Part shown: positions 1 to 10,119 of the stretch, piece after piece | How positions within the stretch are numbered: position 1 is the stretch's first letter | Layout: the number at the start of each line of letters is the position of its first letter | DNA from: Callorhinus ursinus | Lineage: Eukaryota > Chordata > Mammalia > Carnivora > Otariidae | Assembly (NCBI RefSeq): GCF_003265705.1 | Contig: NW_020313056.1 | Location: forward strand, 8,440,188 to 8,504,187 | DNA length: 64,000 bases | Direction of reading: 5' to 3' | The notes under the pieces: model-generated | Told to the model about the DNA's origin: nothing | Seen by the model: the letters and a program-made list of their open reading frames with translations, nothing else | Database searches by the model: none | Program-made: the position numbers and the translations under genes

Positions 1-174
1 GCAGCCAAATGGACAGCTGGAGCTGCTGGGACTCCTTCAGGGGTCCCCCAGCAGGTCAGCCAGGCCAGGAAAGGAGCAGGGAGAGGAGGGCAGGAAAACA
101 GAGCAAATGAGAAATTTGGGGCCATGGGCAGAGACAGGAAGAGAAGGCTTCTCAGGTTCAAAGGTAAGACATGA

Positions 175-345
175 ATTCAACTCTCCCGCAAGTCACTCAT
201 CAGCTGTTGGGCCAGTGACTTCGTCTCTCTGTGCCTCAGTTTCCCCAACTGAGGAAGTGGAAAGATAAACAGCACTCAAGTCATTGGGTTATTGTAAGAA
301 TAAAAGCCACATAAAACATGGTAACACCCAGCACAGCGTGCGCAT
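175..345 (+). repeat. MIR SINE remnant
   Basis: Shows the MIR core order: a GTGACTT..TCTCTCTGTGCCTCAGTTTCC block, then AAGATAA, then a GGTTATTGTAAGAATAAAA block and a CCCAGCACA-like 3' part. It is diverged and very old. The L2 3' end follows directly. Confidence 0.7.
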
Positions 346-365
346 GCCCAATAAACCAAGGCCTG

Positions 366-632
366 TCTCCCTCACACCTCACCTGGCTCAGGTGTCTGCT
401 CGAACACCACCTCCTAGGGGAGGCCTTCCTGGACCTCCCAGCCCCTCCCTGCCCCACTTCCCTTCCTTCGGAGCCCTTGTCCCCACCTGTCATTACTTCA
501 TTCTAGTTTTTGGGCACTTAGGGTCTGCCTCTCTCCCTAAATTGTCCCCTCTGTCTTGGTCACCACGTCCCCAGCACAGAGCATCGGGCCTGGCACCTAG
601 CAGGTGCTCAGCAAATGCTTGCCAAATAAATG
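366..632 (+). repeat. L2 LINE 3' end
   Basis: Matches the L2 3'UTR layout: GGAGGCCTTCCTGGACC, a CATTACTTCATT zone, a CCCCTCTGTCTTGGTCACC..CCCCAGCACAGAGCATCGGGCCTGGCAC zone in pieces, and the terminal GCAAATGCTTGCCAAATAAATG. Full sense orientation, heavily mutated. Confidence 0.75.
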
Positions 633-1504
633 GGAAAAGTAACTGGACAAATAAATGTCTCAGAAACAAGGACAAAACCATCCCAGGCACTCTGGGGGAG
701 GAGGACACCTTTAAGTGTTTCCACGGGGGAGTCCCCCTTCTCTTTCCTACCCCGACTCCCACCATTCCCAGTTGTGCCACCTTGGACAGGTCCCTTCCCC
801 TCTCTGAGCCTGTCTGCTTGGCAGGAAAATGCCCCTAACAAAAGCCGCAGCCTTCAAGAGGGGGCTGGGCTGATTCCACTGGCAAGCACCCAGCAGTGTT
901 TCCAGCTTTCACTCTGGACGCCCACTTTTCTCCTCGGTAGAAATCACCAGGCCATGGGACAACTGCCTAAGATTAGGAGGTATGAATGTGTTTTGTCAAC
1001 TCTCGCAAACACTGGTTGGGGTTCCCAGCTAGCCTCAGTGGTCAACCCCACTAAATGGGTCTGTGGTTAACGTGACCAGCCTTCTTGGGCAGACAGAAGG
1101 ATCCAGCAAGTCCATCTGAACCAAGGCCTCGGAGTGGCGCTTTGCCCATCGTAAGCACTGAACTCACACACGCTGTTGTTACTATTCCTCAAGGCTCTTC
1201 TCTGGCCTCCTGCCCCCCCACCCCCACCCCAGTGCTCCTTCGCCCAGCCTACTCTCTTTTCTCCTGACTTGTGAATGGCTTCCTCCCTCCTCCCTGCAAG
1301 CCTTTAGCCCTCCTAGCCTTGTGATCATGGGGTGGCTGTTCCCCTACCTATGACATCTCCCAGAGTCGTTTGGGCACAGCTCTGTCCACAGTGCTCCCAC
1401 ACCAGGCCACCCAGACCACCAGCAGAGCCCTCAACCTGTTAACTTTTTCCCAGCTTTCTTCAGATGGGCTCAGGGTCAAATCCCCTTTCTTTTGCTTCCA
1501 AATT

Positions 1505-1830
1505 GTGAAACTGTGTGCAAGTCACTTAACTCTGGCATTTAGGGTACCTGAACTTGGGGCCAGGCAAGGAGTCATCCAGGGAGGGCCCAGGATTGAGGGC
1601 AGGAGCTAGGATCACAAAACAGGTTCTCGACCCCAAGCTTTCCCCAGAGACCTGGGGGTCAGACCTAACTTTGGAACTGGCTTCACCCCATTCCTTGAGC
1701 GCTAACCTCACTTTTGGGGGCCGCAGTTTACTCTTATAAAATGGGTACACCACCTTCCCTGGAGTGCTTCCGTAGATTAAATCCGGATGTGAGCGTGTAA
1801 AGGGCTGTACTCAACGCTGGCTCGCAAGAC
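1505..1830 (+). repeat. MIR remnants, degenerate
   Basis: Two weak MIR-like stretches: GTGCAAGTCACTTAACTCT near 1515, and a later block with TTTACTCTTATAAAATGGGTA followed by a GATTAAAT-like segment near 1728-1800. Low identity, so the boundaries are rough. Confidence 0.45.
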
Positions 1831-2334
1831 AGGGCTCAAGAAAAGGAGGTTTGGGGGTCACTGTGTGGCTCGGCTGCTTCCCTCTCACCTCCTCTGGGTG
1901 TAGCGGCAGCCACCCGGCCAACTCTGAGTGACAAAGAGGAGAGCGGGGATTGGGAAGATTCATTCCTAAATCATGACCTCCCCCCCCCACCCCACCCCCC
2001 CGGAAAGACAGCCCCAGTGCCACAAACAAAAGATGCTAGGGTTTGGGGGGGGGGCGCTGGGGAAGTAGTTTGCCTTGACGCTCAGCTCCATGATGTGGGA
2101 ATTGTCTGTCTCTGTCCCCGATACCCGGGGCTCCCACAGAGAAAGCACACCCAGGCCTCCAGAGGGAAAAGGGGGGGGGAGCCTTTCCTCTTCTAAAACC
2201 ACCACACCAGCAGCTGCTCCCAAGACCCCAGGCTGCCCCAGGCCCTTGGCAAACCAATCTATGAAGCTCCCATCTGACCCCACCCCTGAATTCCAAACCA
2301 CCATCGTACCCCTAGGGATGTGACAAAAGGCTGC

Positions 2335-2625
2335 TCCACAGTTCTAAAACCCAGCCTTATAATAGTACCCACCTGTGCAAAGGTTGTTGGGAGGCTTACA
2401 TGAGATGGGTTAGGTCCAGGACTTACTGGACACCCGACCCCTGGCAGGTACCCGCCACACTCTGGCTGCACTGAAGACTGGTTGCCAAATGCCAGGAACC
2501 TCCCAGCAAAAAATAATAACAAGAGCAAACGCTTATATAATACCTCCTGTGTGCCAGGCACCGCGGGACGCCGAACGTGTATCCACGCTAACCCCTCCGT
2601 GTCCATCCTCAGCTCTCAGGAATGC
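2335..2625. repeat. MIR pair, opposite orientations
   Basis: 2335-2475 reads as a sense MIR 3' half (TAATAGTACCCACCTGTGCAA, GGAGGCTTACATGAGAT). 2505-2625 reads as an antisense MIR start (AACGCTTATATAATACCTCC, TGTGCCAGGCACCG, CACGCTAACCCC). Both are old and diverged. Confidence 0.6.
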
Positions 2626-3549
2626 TGTCCAGGCCTGGAATGGCCGTGGGGGTGCAGTGCAGGGGGGCGGGAGGGTATCAGGAGGCAGGGAAGCAGAAGC
2701 CTCACCAGGGGTCCCTTCTGTCCCAGGGTATCAGAGACAGCAGTCCCAAGTTCAAACCAGGCCCTGCCATCATGAACAAGCAGGTGAGGCTGGACCTTGG
2801 TGTCCACACTTGGGCTAAGGAGTTACAAGTGGTAAACCTCCCACCCCTCCACCCCCCCCCAACCCCCGGGGAAGAAAAGGGAATGGAAATGCAGGAACCC
2901 TTCCCCCACCTCCCTCCACCTGGCCCAGCTTCTCCCCTCTGGCAGGCCAGGGACACACAAACACAAACTCGCCCACACACCCAGGCTCCTCTTAAAATAA
3001 ATATATACACACACAAAGCATTTTTTAAACAGCCCGCCCAACTACACTTACCAAAAAGAATCTGCCCCAACTTGGGCTCAGCAGGACCAAGACCCATACC
3101 CCCTCCTCCTACATAATCTGGCCTGCTGGCCCAATCCCCAAACACTGTACAGAGGTCCCAGACTGCAGGCCCCTCTAAAGCCAAGCCTGGCACTCAGGCC
3201 GCCCTACACCTCTCCCCAAGCAGGGTTCCCAGTCACTCCTCCCCAGCACCCAGGGGCGCTGAGTCACTCTGAGAACCTGACCCAGCACACCTCTGCCTGC
3301 CCCCTACAAGCCTGGCACCCCCATCTCCAAGCACAGACCCTGGAGGGAGTAGCAGAGGAGAGGGGAAAAAAAAAAAAGAAAGAAACAGCTGTTAACACCC
3401 CACCCAACCACCAAAAAAGCCAAAAATAATAGAACCCTCCAACACACAACCCCCCCCCCCACACCAGGAAAGCAATATAAAATCATATAAACCAAAAATA
3501 AAGAAAAAAAATCAAAAGCCAACTACTGCCCCCAAAAGGCTTTTAACCA

Positions 3550-4172
3550 TTCTCAAAAAAAAAAAAAGTTTATTAAAAGTGTTCTTAATGCTTGAAACGG
3601 AAAAGATTTCCAAATATACAGACGCCTCTTTTCTCATAGAAATAGATAATTTTTTATAATACAAAAAAAAAAAAGACCAAAAAACAACAACAACACAACA
3701 GCAACAGCAACAACCCCGTAGGAACATCTTTAAGCGATTACTCAGGGCCCGGCTGACAGTTACACGTGGGTTGCGTCAGTCCCGTGTACACACGCGTTCA
3801 GCCATGTTTAAACCGATTGCATCAACTTCGAAACCGGCCCGCCCGCCGGCGCCTGCACAGGAGGCAGAGGGAGACGCAGAGAGTTTATCATTCATCTGTA
3901 CACATAGACATTTCTTCTTTAAATAACACCACGGGCGGGCGCCCCATTTGCATGTGCGGTTGGTTTGGACAAAAATATAGATATAGATATATATAATAAA
4001 ATATTAAAATTACCGACGAGCTCCCCGCGCTGCCAAGTGCCCCAGTGCCAAAGTTTTGCCGGCGCCACCAGGGGCGGGGGCGGGAGCGCGGGCGCTTCCC
4101 GGAGTCTCCGCGGCCGCGGCGCGCCCAGCAGCGCGGAGGCCGGCCGGCAGGGGGACGCGCGCGGGGGCCGCG
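3550..4172 (-). other. CEBPB 3'UTR
   Basis: Runs from the stop codon to about 20 nt past the poly(A) signal. The end is AT-rich (TATATTTTAT and oligo-A/T tracts, 3960-4010 and 3640-3675), unlike the GC-rich coding part. That fits the labile mRNA of an immediate-early-type transcription factor. The exact cleavage point cannot be read from sequence; 3550 is inferred from the signal position. Confidence 0.75.
3569..3574 (-). terminator. CEBPB polyadenylation signal AATAAA
   Basis: TTTATT on the + strand is AATAAA on the - strand, in the context CTTTTAATAAAC. It lies 600 nt past the CEBPB stop and is followed on the - strand by a U-rich run (3555-3567). This is the only canonical signal suitably placed for this intronless gene. 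Confidence 0.85.
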
Positions 4173-5213
4173 CTAGCAGTGGCCGGAGGAGGCGAGCAGG
4201 GGCTCGGGCAGCTGCTTGAACAAGTTCCGCAGGGTGCTGAGCTCGCGCGACAGCTGCTCCACCTTCTTCTGGAGCCGCTCGTTCTCGGCCGTGAGCTCCA
4301 GGACCTTGTGCTGCGTCTCCAGGTTACGCATCTTGGCCTTGTCGCGGCTCTTGCGCACCGCGATGTTGTTGCGCTCGCGCCGGATCTTGTACTCGTCGCT
4401 GTGCTTGTCCACCGTCTTCTTGGCCTTGCTCTTGACCTGCGAGGGCGCCGGCGCCGCCCCCGCATAGCAGGCGGCCGGGGGCGCCTTGGCGTCGGCGGGG
4501 CTCGGCGTGCCGGGCGGGCTGGACGACGAGGACGTGGACAGGCTTCCGCTGCTGCCGCTCGGCACCGCCTGGTAGCCGAGGTAGGCGCGCAGCGCGTACG
4601 GGAAGCCAGCCGCCATGCCTGCGGCACCGCCGCCCGGCGCTCCGGCCTCCTCCTTCCGCTTGCAGTCCGCGGGCTCGAAGCCCGGCTCCGCCTTGAGCTC
4701 GGCGGGCTGCGGCGGCGGCGGCGGGGGCGGCGGGTGCAGGGGCGCGAAGCAGCCGGGGTGCAGCGCGCCCTTAGCGGCCCCCAGGCGCCCCAGGCTCACG
4801 TAGCCGTACTCCGACGCCTTCTTGCAGTTCTTGCCCCCGTAGTCGTCGGAGAAGAGGTCGGAGAGGAAGTCGTGGTGCTGCCCGGAGGAGGCGGGCGCGG
4901 GGGCGGGCGCGGGCGGAGCCGCTTCAAAGGTGTCCGTGGCTGTGGCCGGCGCCGGGGCCTGCGGCGCGCCCAGCGGCTCCAGGTACGGGCTGAAGTCGAT
5001 GGCGCGCTCGTGGTCGCCGATGCTACCCAGCTCGCCGGCGGGGGGGCGCGGCCCGGGTCTGGCCGCGGGGGGCGCCGCGGGGGCCGCCTTGCCGGCGTAC
5101 GCAGCAGCCAAGCAGTCCGCCTCGTAGTAGAAGTTGGCCACTTCCATGGATTTAAAGGCAGGCGGCGGCGGCAGGGGCAGACATGCTGGGTCCCAGGCCA
5201 CCAGGCGTTGCAT
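4173..5213 (-). CDS. CEBPB: CCAAT/enhancer-binding protein beta
   Basis: Intronless 346-residue bZIP transcription factor that binds DNA as a homo- or heterodimer in the nucleus and drives acute-phase, macrophage, adipocyte and liver genes. The start matches the known LAP* N-terminus ([13 protein letters not shown]). The second in-frame Met (residue 23, codon 5147-5145) starts LAP, and Met200 (4616-4614) starts the inhibitory LIP form, which lacks the N-terminal transactivation domain. Visible parts: acidic/aromatic activation region about 23-110 with FYYEADCL; poly-Pro run 161-168; SUMO-type LKAE with Lys174; Pro-directed Thr236 in GTPSP (Thr235 in human); basic region with NNIAVRKSR at 282-290; leucine zipper L307-L314-L321-L328-L335; C-terminal SSGHC. 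The frame is intact. Length is 345 in human; the net difference reflects one fewer Pro before Met23 and small additions in the proline and GGGAAG runs. Confidence 0.99.
   Translation of the reverse strand: MQRLVAWDPACLPLPPPPAFKSMEVANFYYEADCLAAAYAGKAAPAAPPAARPGPRPPAGELGSIGDHERAIDFSPYLEPLGAPQAPAPATATDTFEAAPPAPAPAPASSGQHHDFLSDLFSDDYGGKNCKKASEYGYVSLGRLGAAKGALHPGCFAPLHPPPPPPPPQPAELKAEPGFEPADCKRKEEAGAPGGGAAGMAAGFPYALRAYLGYQAVPSGSSGSLSTSSSSSPPGTPSPADAKAPPAACYAGAAPAPSQVKSKAKKTVDKHSDEYKIRRERNNIAVRKSRDKAKMRNLETQHKVLELTAENERLQKKVEQLSRELSTLRNLFKQLPEPLLASSGHC
5152..5184 (-). promoter_or_regulatory. CEBPB regulatory upstream ORF
   Basis: A 10-codon out-of-frame ORF ([10 protein letters not shown], stop TAA) lies between the LAP* and LAP starts and ends 4 nt before the LAP ATG. 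In mouse and human this cis-element senses translation-initiation activity: ribosomes that translate it reinitiate at the downstream LIP start. Position, frame and spacing are all kept here, so LAP/LIP ratio control should be conserved. Seen directly; the function is from the family. Confidence 0.9.
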
Positions 5214-5412
5214 GAACGCGGGTGCCCGGGGAGGGGGCCTGGGGCTGCCCGCTCCGGCCGGCCCGCAGGTGGCGCGGCCTCCTGGCTCCGGACTGTCGCC
5301 GCTGTGTCGCTGCTGCTGCTGCCGCTGCCGCCGGGGTGGCCGCTACTAGTGCGGGGGCTGACGGCTGGACCCTCGCGTGGGTCCTCTTCCCGGTCCCGTG
5401 CGCGGCTCTGAC
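5214..5412 (-). other. CEBPB 5'UTR
   Basis: About 200 nt between the inferred start site (about 30 nt downstream of the TATA box) and the LAP* ATG. GC-rich, with CAG/GCC-type runs at 5305-5340. No intron signal is needed to reach the ATG. Confidence 0.7.
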
Positions 5413-5438
5413 TCGCTAAAGTTTCTCCTGAGCCCGGT

Positions 5439-5447
5439 TATTTATAA
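5439..5447 (-). promoter_or_regulatory. CEBPB TATA box
   Basis: On the - strand the sequence reads CCTTTATAAATAACCGGG, a strong TATAAATA element about 230 nt upstream of the LAP* ATG. It predicts transcription start near 5410-5415. A TATA box inside a CpG island fits an inducible gene. Confidence 0.88.
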
Positions 5448-5466
5448 AGGCGGCCCATGGCAACGG

Positions 5467-5474
5467 CTGCGTCA
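5467..5474 (-). promoter_or_regulatory. CRE-like element TGACGCAG
   Basis: On the - strand, CGTGACGCAGCC lies about 20 nt upstream of the TATA box, roughly -55 to -62. CREB/ATF-binding CRE-like sites of this form are known in the proximal CEBPB promoter and mediate its induction. A GTTGCCATGG half-site, like an RFX X-box half, lies between it and the TATA box. Confidence 0.75.
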
Positions 5475-5913
5475 CGCTGGCAGCCGCCCCGGCCCCTCCC
5501 GCCGCCGCCGGGACGCGGTGTGGCGGCCCGAGACCCCCGGGAGGGCGTCGGCGGGGCACGGCGGCCAGACCCGAGACCAGGAGTGCGCCCTCGGGGGTCC
5601 GCGGGTCGCGGGGGGCGGCCTTACGCCCCCTGCCCACCCCCACCCGGCGGCCCCGGGATTGGGAGCGAGAAGGGGAGGCGCGACCCCGCCCCCGGACCGC
5701 CCCCTCTGGGCTGGAGGCTGTACTGGAAGGGGGTGGAATCCGGGGAGGGGGCAACGCGATCGCCTTCCCCCACCCAAAACACGGCCGCCGCCCGCCCCCT
5801 GCTGGAGGAGGCGGTGGCTTCAGGATCGGCGGCGCCCAGCCCGGACGCCCCACAGAGTAGGCGCTCCCCGTGCCGGAGACCCCAGTCCTCGGCTCTGGCT
5901 CCTGGAGAGGTGA

Positions 5914-7470
5914 CCGGTCTCCACGGCCCTTCTCCGGGCGCGGCTCCGCCCCCAAACTTGCCCCCATCCCCAGCTCTCGGAAGGAGGGGATTCCACGCTG
6001 GTGGAGACTCCGCTCGTAAAGCCACGTCCAATACAAGGACCCCAGTCGGCGGGGGAGGGATGGAGGTCAGTTCAAGGGAGCACTCCACCCGGGCCTCTGG
6101 GGCGGCGACTGCGCTCCTCCTCTAGCCCCGCCCACCGGACCTGCCCGCCCCCTTAGACCACACCTGGGTCTTCTCTGGCCCCACCCGACCCTGACCTGGG
6201 CCCAGGGAGGTGGAAGGGGGCGGGGGTGCTAGACTCTACCACATTATGCGACCTTGGGCGAGTCACTTTACTTCTCCAAGCTCCAGCCATGAAGGTGCCG
6301 TTACAGTTACCATTAACTGTAATACTGTCTCCACCAGACTCCCAAACGTAAGGCTTCATTTTTAAGTCCACTCTGGGAGGCACCACAGAAAGAAACCATC
6401 CCCTACACAGGGTACAAAGAACCCCGGGGGGGGGGGGGGGCCGGCGGGCATAAGACACCCAAGGTCACACGGCTTCATGTCCCCCACCAGTCTCAAAAGA
6501 AGAGTTCTTGTCAGCGCACCCTAAGACCTATTCGCCAACCTGAGGCCAAAACCCTTTTTCTGAGGCTGGGGTGGGGATGTCACTGAGATAGTGGGGATAA
6601 CGCTGAGAGCTATGCAGGAGAGAGAGGGACTTCCCCCATTGTTACCAAGTCCCCGCTTTGTACTGAGGGTGGGGCTGGACCCAGGGTTCCCTTTTCCGCC
6701 GCGGCAGGAGGATGTTTCTGCTACTCCTGGTACACAGATGGGAAAACAGGCCATGGCCCATCCTGGATTGGAACAGTGGGCTGTGTAGGCTCAAGGGGCC
6801 CCTTGCCCTCTCCAGCCCCGGTCCCAGGCCATTTGGGCAGATCCTTGGGCCCACCCCTCTGCCACTCCTGGTCCAGGCCGCCCAGGCAGGAGCTCCCAGC
6901 CTGCCTGGGGATAACCCCCGGCCCACTGACCCCGGCCCTGGCCCTGGCGGGCAGGCAGGCATTGCTCAACCTTCAGTGTTATCTGCTGAGCTGGGGTGAC
7001 CTCCGCCCCAGAGAGCTGGAGAAATGACATCTCCAAGCGCCCTTGGGGGTGGAGGGGAGCAGGGAAGAACAGGATGAAACACTGACCCGGCCTGCTGGCT
7101 TTCCGGGCCTTCCCAGCAGCCACTGGGCCATGGAGAGATCTGAGGCCCCAGGGCCACTCAGCCAGGCCTTCCAAGCTGCAAAGTAGGACGCTCAGAGCTC
7201 AGCAAAGTGGGACACTCACACCACCTCCAAGAGGCCCTCCTGGCCCCACCTGCGAGTGAATTTCCTTACCAGCCTGTCACCAGCTACCATTACCCTACTT
7301 GTCCAGTCTACCTCAGTCTCCCCCCACCCTCCCCAAAAAACTGCCCGTTCTACGAGGGCTGGCCCACAAATACTGGGCGTCCTCGGCTGGGCATGATCAA
7401 AAGTTACCAGTGGTGAATGCATCTGCTGTTCCCTCTGGACCAAGAACACTGGTCCCCTAGCTCTGCCCAA
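5914..7470. other. Intergenic region upstream of CEBPB
   Basis: No gene seen. Holds the outer part of the CpG island, a diverged MIR (about 6236-6330, with CATTATGCGACCTTGGGCGAG), a run of 15 G at 6426-6440, MIR-like scraps near 6715-6760 and an L2-like scrap near 7205-7320. Any CEBPB distal regulatory elements cannot be recognised by eye. Confidence 0.55.
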
Positions 7471-7474
7471 GGCA

Positions 7475-7740
7475 ACTCCTCAGGGCTCAGCCCAAAGGTG
7501 ACCTCCAAGAAGCCCTCCCTAACCTCCCCGTTGGAAGTCCCAGATCCTCAGTCGCTTCTTTCACGTTCCCGTATTCTCTTTACAATCAAAATTACCTCCC
7601 CTATGCATGTGGTTTTCTGTCCCCGCTGCCCCCTCCCCATGTCACCCCCACCAGGGCAGGGATTCTTGTTTTGTTCATTGCTGTGCCCCAGTGCCTAGAA
7701 CAGTGCCTGACACAGGGAAGATGCTCAATGTATGGAGGAG
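7475..7740 (+). repeat. L2 LINE 3' end
   Basis: L2 3'UTR sequence in order: AAGCCCTCCCTAACC, TTACCTCCCCTATGC, CACCAGGGCAGGGATTCTTG, TGCCCCAGTGCCTAGAACAG, GCCTGACACAGGGAAGATGC, TCAATG. It abuts the minisatellite that follows. Confidence 0.8.
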
Positions 7741-7808
7741 GCGGAGAAAGTGAGGTCACCCCAGGCAGGATGGCATCCCTCTCTGAGCCTCAGCAGCCCG
7801 CCCCCCAA

Positions 7809-8097
7809 CCACATGCAAGCATGCACGTGCACGCGCCCCCCCCACATGCAAGCATGCACGTGCGCGTGCGCCCCCCACACGCAAGCATGCACGTGCGCGC
7901 GCCCCCCCACCTGCAAGCATGCACGTGCGCCCCCCACATGCAAGCATGCACGTGCGCGTGCGCCCCCACATGCAAGCATGCACGTGCGCGCGCCCCCCCA
8001 CATGCAAGCATGCACGTGCGCGCGCCCCCCCACATGCAAGCATGCACGTGCGCACGCCCCCCCACATGCTAGCATGCACATGCACACACACACACAC
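7809..8097. repeat. 32-bp minisatellite with CACGTG in each unit
   Basis: Nine tandem units built on ACATGCAAGCATGCACGTGC followed by GCGC/GCGTGCG and a C-run, unit length mostly 32-33 bp (one is 27). Eight units carry a perfect CACGTG E-box, beginning at 7824, 7857, 7890, 7922, 7949, 7981, 8013 and 8045. The ninth has CACATG and decays into (CA)n. The array is CpG-rich and mostly alternating purine-pyrimidine (GCATGCACGTGCGCGCG), so it may form Z-DNA. It lies about 2.4 kb upstream of the CEBPB start site. All frames read as low-complexity His/Cys/Ala/Arg peptides, so it is not coding. Confidence 0.97.
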
Positions 8098-8139
8098 CTA
8101 TCAGGGTTCTGAGGAGATTGCAGTGAGACCTGGGGGGTC

Positions 8140-8325
8140 TGAAGCGAATTAGAGGATTTGCTGTGTGTCCTCAAGCACGTCTTCCACCCTCTCTGAACCA
8201 CATTTTAAGCTCTCCACGTGTATTAACTCATTTAATCCTCTTGATAACTTGTAGGAAACAGATCCCATTATCTCCACTTGACAAATGAGGAAACTGAGGC
8301 CAAGGTCACATTTAAGGGGTGGAAA
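8140..8325 (-). repeat. MIR SINE remnants
   Basis: 8210-8310 is a clear antisense MIR (CGTGTATTAACTCATTTAATCC, then CCCATTATCTCCACTT, then ACAAATGAGGAAACTGAGGC). A weaker sense fragment precedes it. Confidence 0.75.
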
Positions 8326-9640
8326 GGACTAGTCTTTCCAGGCTCACCTTCCCCCTTTGGGCTTGTAATAAGTCATAACGGGTCTGGGTTATGTGAACCC
8401 CATTTTCTGAATGGAAGAACTGAGTTCCAGAGGACGGTGCCCCGGGGTCACACAGTGAGTCGAGGGGCAACCCGATCCTGGTGACCAGCCCCCAAGGACT
8501 AGACTCACCCCATCAGGGTCTTGTTCTGCTGGCCCCAGGATGGACTTCACCCACCAGACACTGAGCCTTTTGCTTCCCTGCTCAAGATTCCCCACGCTGG
8601 CCTGACGGAGAAATCTGCCGCCACCCCAGGTGCCCCCAGAGGCTGCGTGCTTGGGTGACGTAAGCCCTTGTGTTTACAAGCCTCATTGCTCAACAGGCCC
8701 TGCCTACTGCCGCACCAAGAACGCTCAGCCTCCCCTCCAACGAGGGTCTGACGGGCCCGCAACGACTAGGGCTCAGAGGCTACCAGCACGCCCCGTGGTC
8801 CTGCACCAGGGAGAGCCCAGAAGCCGGGTTCCACCTGACACCACCCACAATGCCCCCTACCGGCTACCGTCCCCCCCTAGGTGTCTGTCAGAGCCTGGGG
8901 TGAGGAAGGGTCTCAAACAAGGCAGCCAGGAGTCAAATCCAACCCGCAGATGTGTTCAGTGTGACCCCCTGGCATTTTGCTTTGTTGTGTGTGTGGTTTT
9001 TTTCCCTAATGAACTTATTGCCAACATTTAAAAATCAGGAGACTTCACATCAAAATTCCAATTTTCAGCTTCTCTTTTAAAACCAGAATCCGTGGGCTGG
9101 GCCTCTGTGGCTGTAAGTGTGGGCAGGAACCAGGCGGGGGCTGTGGAGGAACAGGCTCTTTCCTACCCGGATGCACACCGTCCTCTGCCCCCAAACTGCT
9201 TTCAAAAAATCCCTTCTCCCAGCCTCTGCAGCTTCTCCTTGGCCCCATTTTCAGGAGCAGAAAACCGAGGCAACTTGCCCAAAGGGGGTCCCAATGTCGT
9301 TCCTTTGATGGAGAATGGTCAAAGGTGTTCGCAGGAGGTAGAAATCAGCCTGCAGGTAGAAACAAAAGGCTGAAAGAGGAACCATCAGAGATGGTCCATG
9401 GAGCCGGTCTCTAGTGGATCTGGAATGGGGGGCCTGCAGGGGGCGGGCTTTGGTTCCTGTTCTGTACCCTCCTGGCTGGGACACTCCAGTGTGTCCTCTA
9501 GACCTCAGGCCCTGGTCTACAGAACGGGATAATAATACCCCTCTGTCTTGGGGCATTCTGAGCCAGCAGTTCCCCTCCCACTGGCCCACTGTGACACATG
9601 GGAATGCATCCCCTTAGTCCCCCCAGAGGGCCTGACCCTG
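8326..9640. other. Intergenic, little recognisable
   Basis: Unique-looking sequence with only MIR-like scraps (about 8405-8460, 9245-9300 and 9500-9545). No coding signal, RNA gene or array is visible. Confidence 0.5.
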
Positions 9641-9644
9641 GTAA

Positions 9645-9850
9645 GTCATGGAAGCCTCACAAAGTAGGCTAATGGGAAACAGGTCCAGAGAGGGTTAGGA
9701 CCTTCCCCTAGATCACAGGGAACCAGTAAAAGAGCCAGACTGAAAAGCCAGGTCCCTGATTCCAAGATTTTCCCCACTACGCCTCCTCTTTAAAGCTTCA
9801 CTTTCCCCATCTACCAACTGGGGCTGAAATTAGATCCCTGAGAGCTGCCA
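9645..9850. repeat. MIR remnants
   Basis: Antisense MIR features (GTCCAGAGAGGGTTAGGACC, AGATCACAGGGAACCAGTAA), then a sense-like TCACTTTCCCCATCTACCAA block. Confidence 0.55.
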
Positions 9851-10119
9851 AGCCAAATATCCTGGGATCCAGGGTTTTGGAGTCCTGGGAGATGCTCAGG
9901 GCTGGCTCATGAAACTTGTCTGTTCATATGCTGCCACCATGTGGTGGGCTCTGGGAATGCAAGAGTGATTTAAGTGAATCCTCTTGCTTTGGGATGCAGA
10001 GGTGGGCACTATGGCTATGAGAGATATTCACAGGACAGGAGAGGCTACTGAAAGAAATAAAAATGTCCAACGAACCAATGTCTACAGACAAAAGGTGCTC
10101 ATTTTCACTTAGTCATTCA

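Larger units (their letters stand above)
1..3549. other. Intergenic flank 3' of CEBPB
   Basis: I see no gene. The stretch holds old MIR and L2 remnants (listed separately), C- and G-runs (about 1980-2001, 2046-2055, 2170-2179) and an A-rich zone just beyond the CEBPB poly(A) site (3360-3549). Longer open frames here are proline/serine-rich by composition, lack splice context and match no protein I recognise. Confidence 0.7.
4030..6160. other. CpG island over CEBPB
   Basis: Continuous GC-rich, CpG-dense sequence covers the CEBPB coding region, 5'UTR, promoter and about 700 bp upstream. It ends sharply in AT-richer, repeat-bearing DNA on both sides. Antisense open frames of several hundred codons here are composition artefacts. 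A divergent upstream transcript is possible from such an island, but nothing in the sequence proves one. Confidence 0.8.

Noticed and set aside
4056..5411. 451-codon + strand open frame antisense to CEBPB
   Set aside because: Arises from the GC-rich, stop-poor complement of the real CEBPB coding region; no domain and extreme Gly/Arg/Ala bias.
5457..6125. 222-codon + strand open frame starting at the CEBPB promoter
   Set aside because: Lies wholly in the CpG island, Pro/Arg/Gly-rich, with no recognisable domain. A divergent lncRNA is possible, but a protein is not supported.
7809..8097. CRISPR-like array
   Set aside because: Direct tandem repeats without unique spacers, in a mammalian genome; it is a minisatellite.
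7671..8201. His/Cys/Ala/Arg-rich repeat 'proteins' on both strands
   Set aside because: Every frame of the 32-bp minisatellite is open because the unit lacks stops; not coding.
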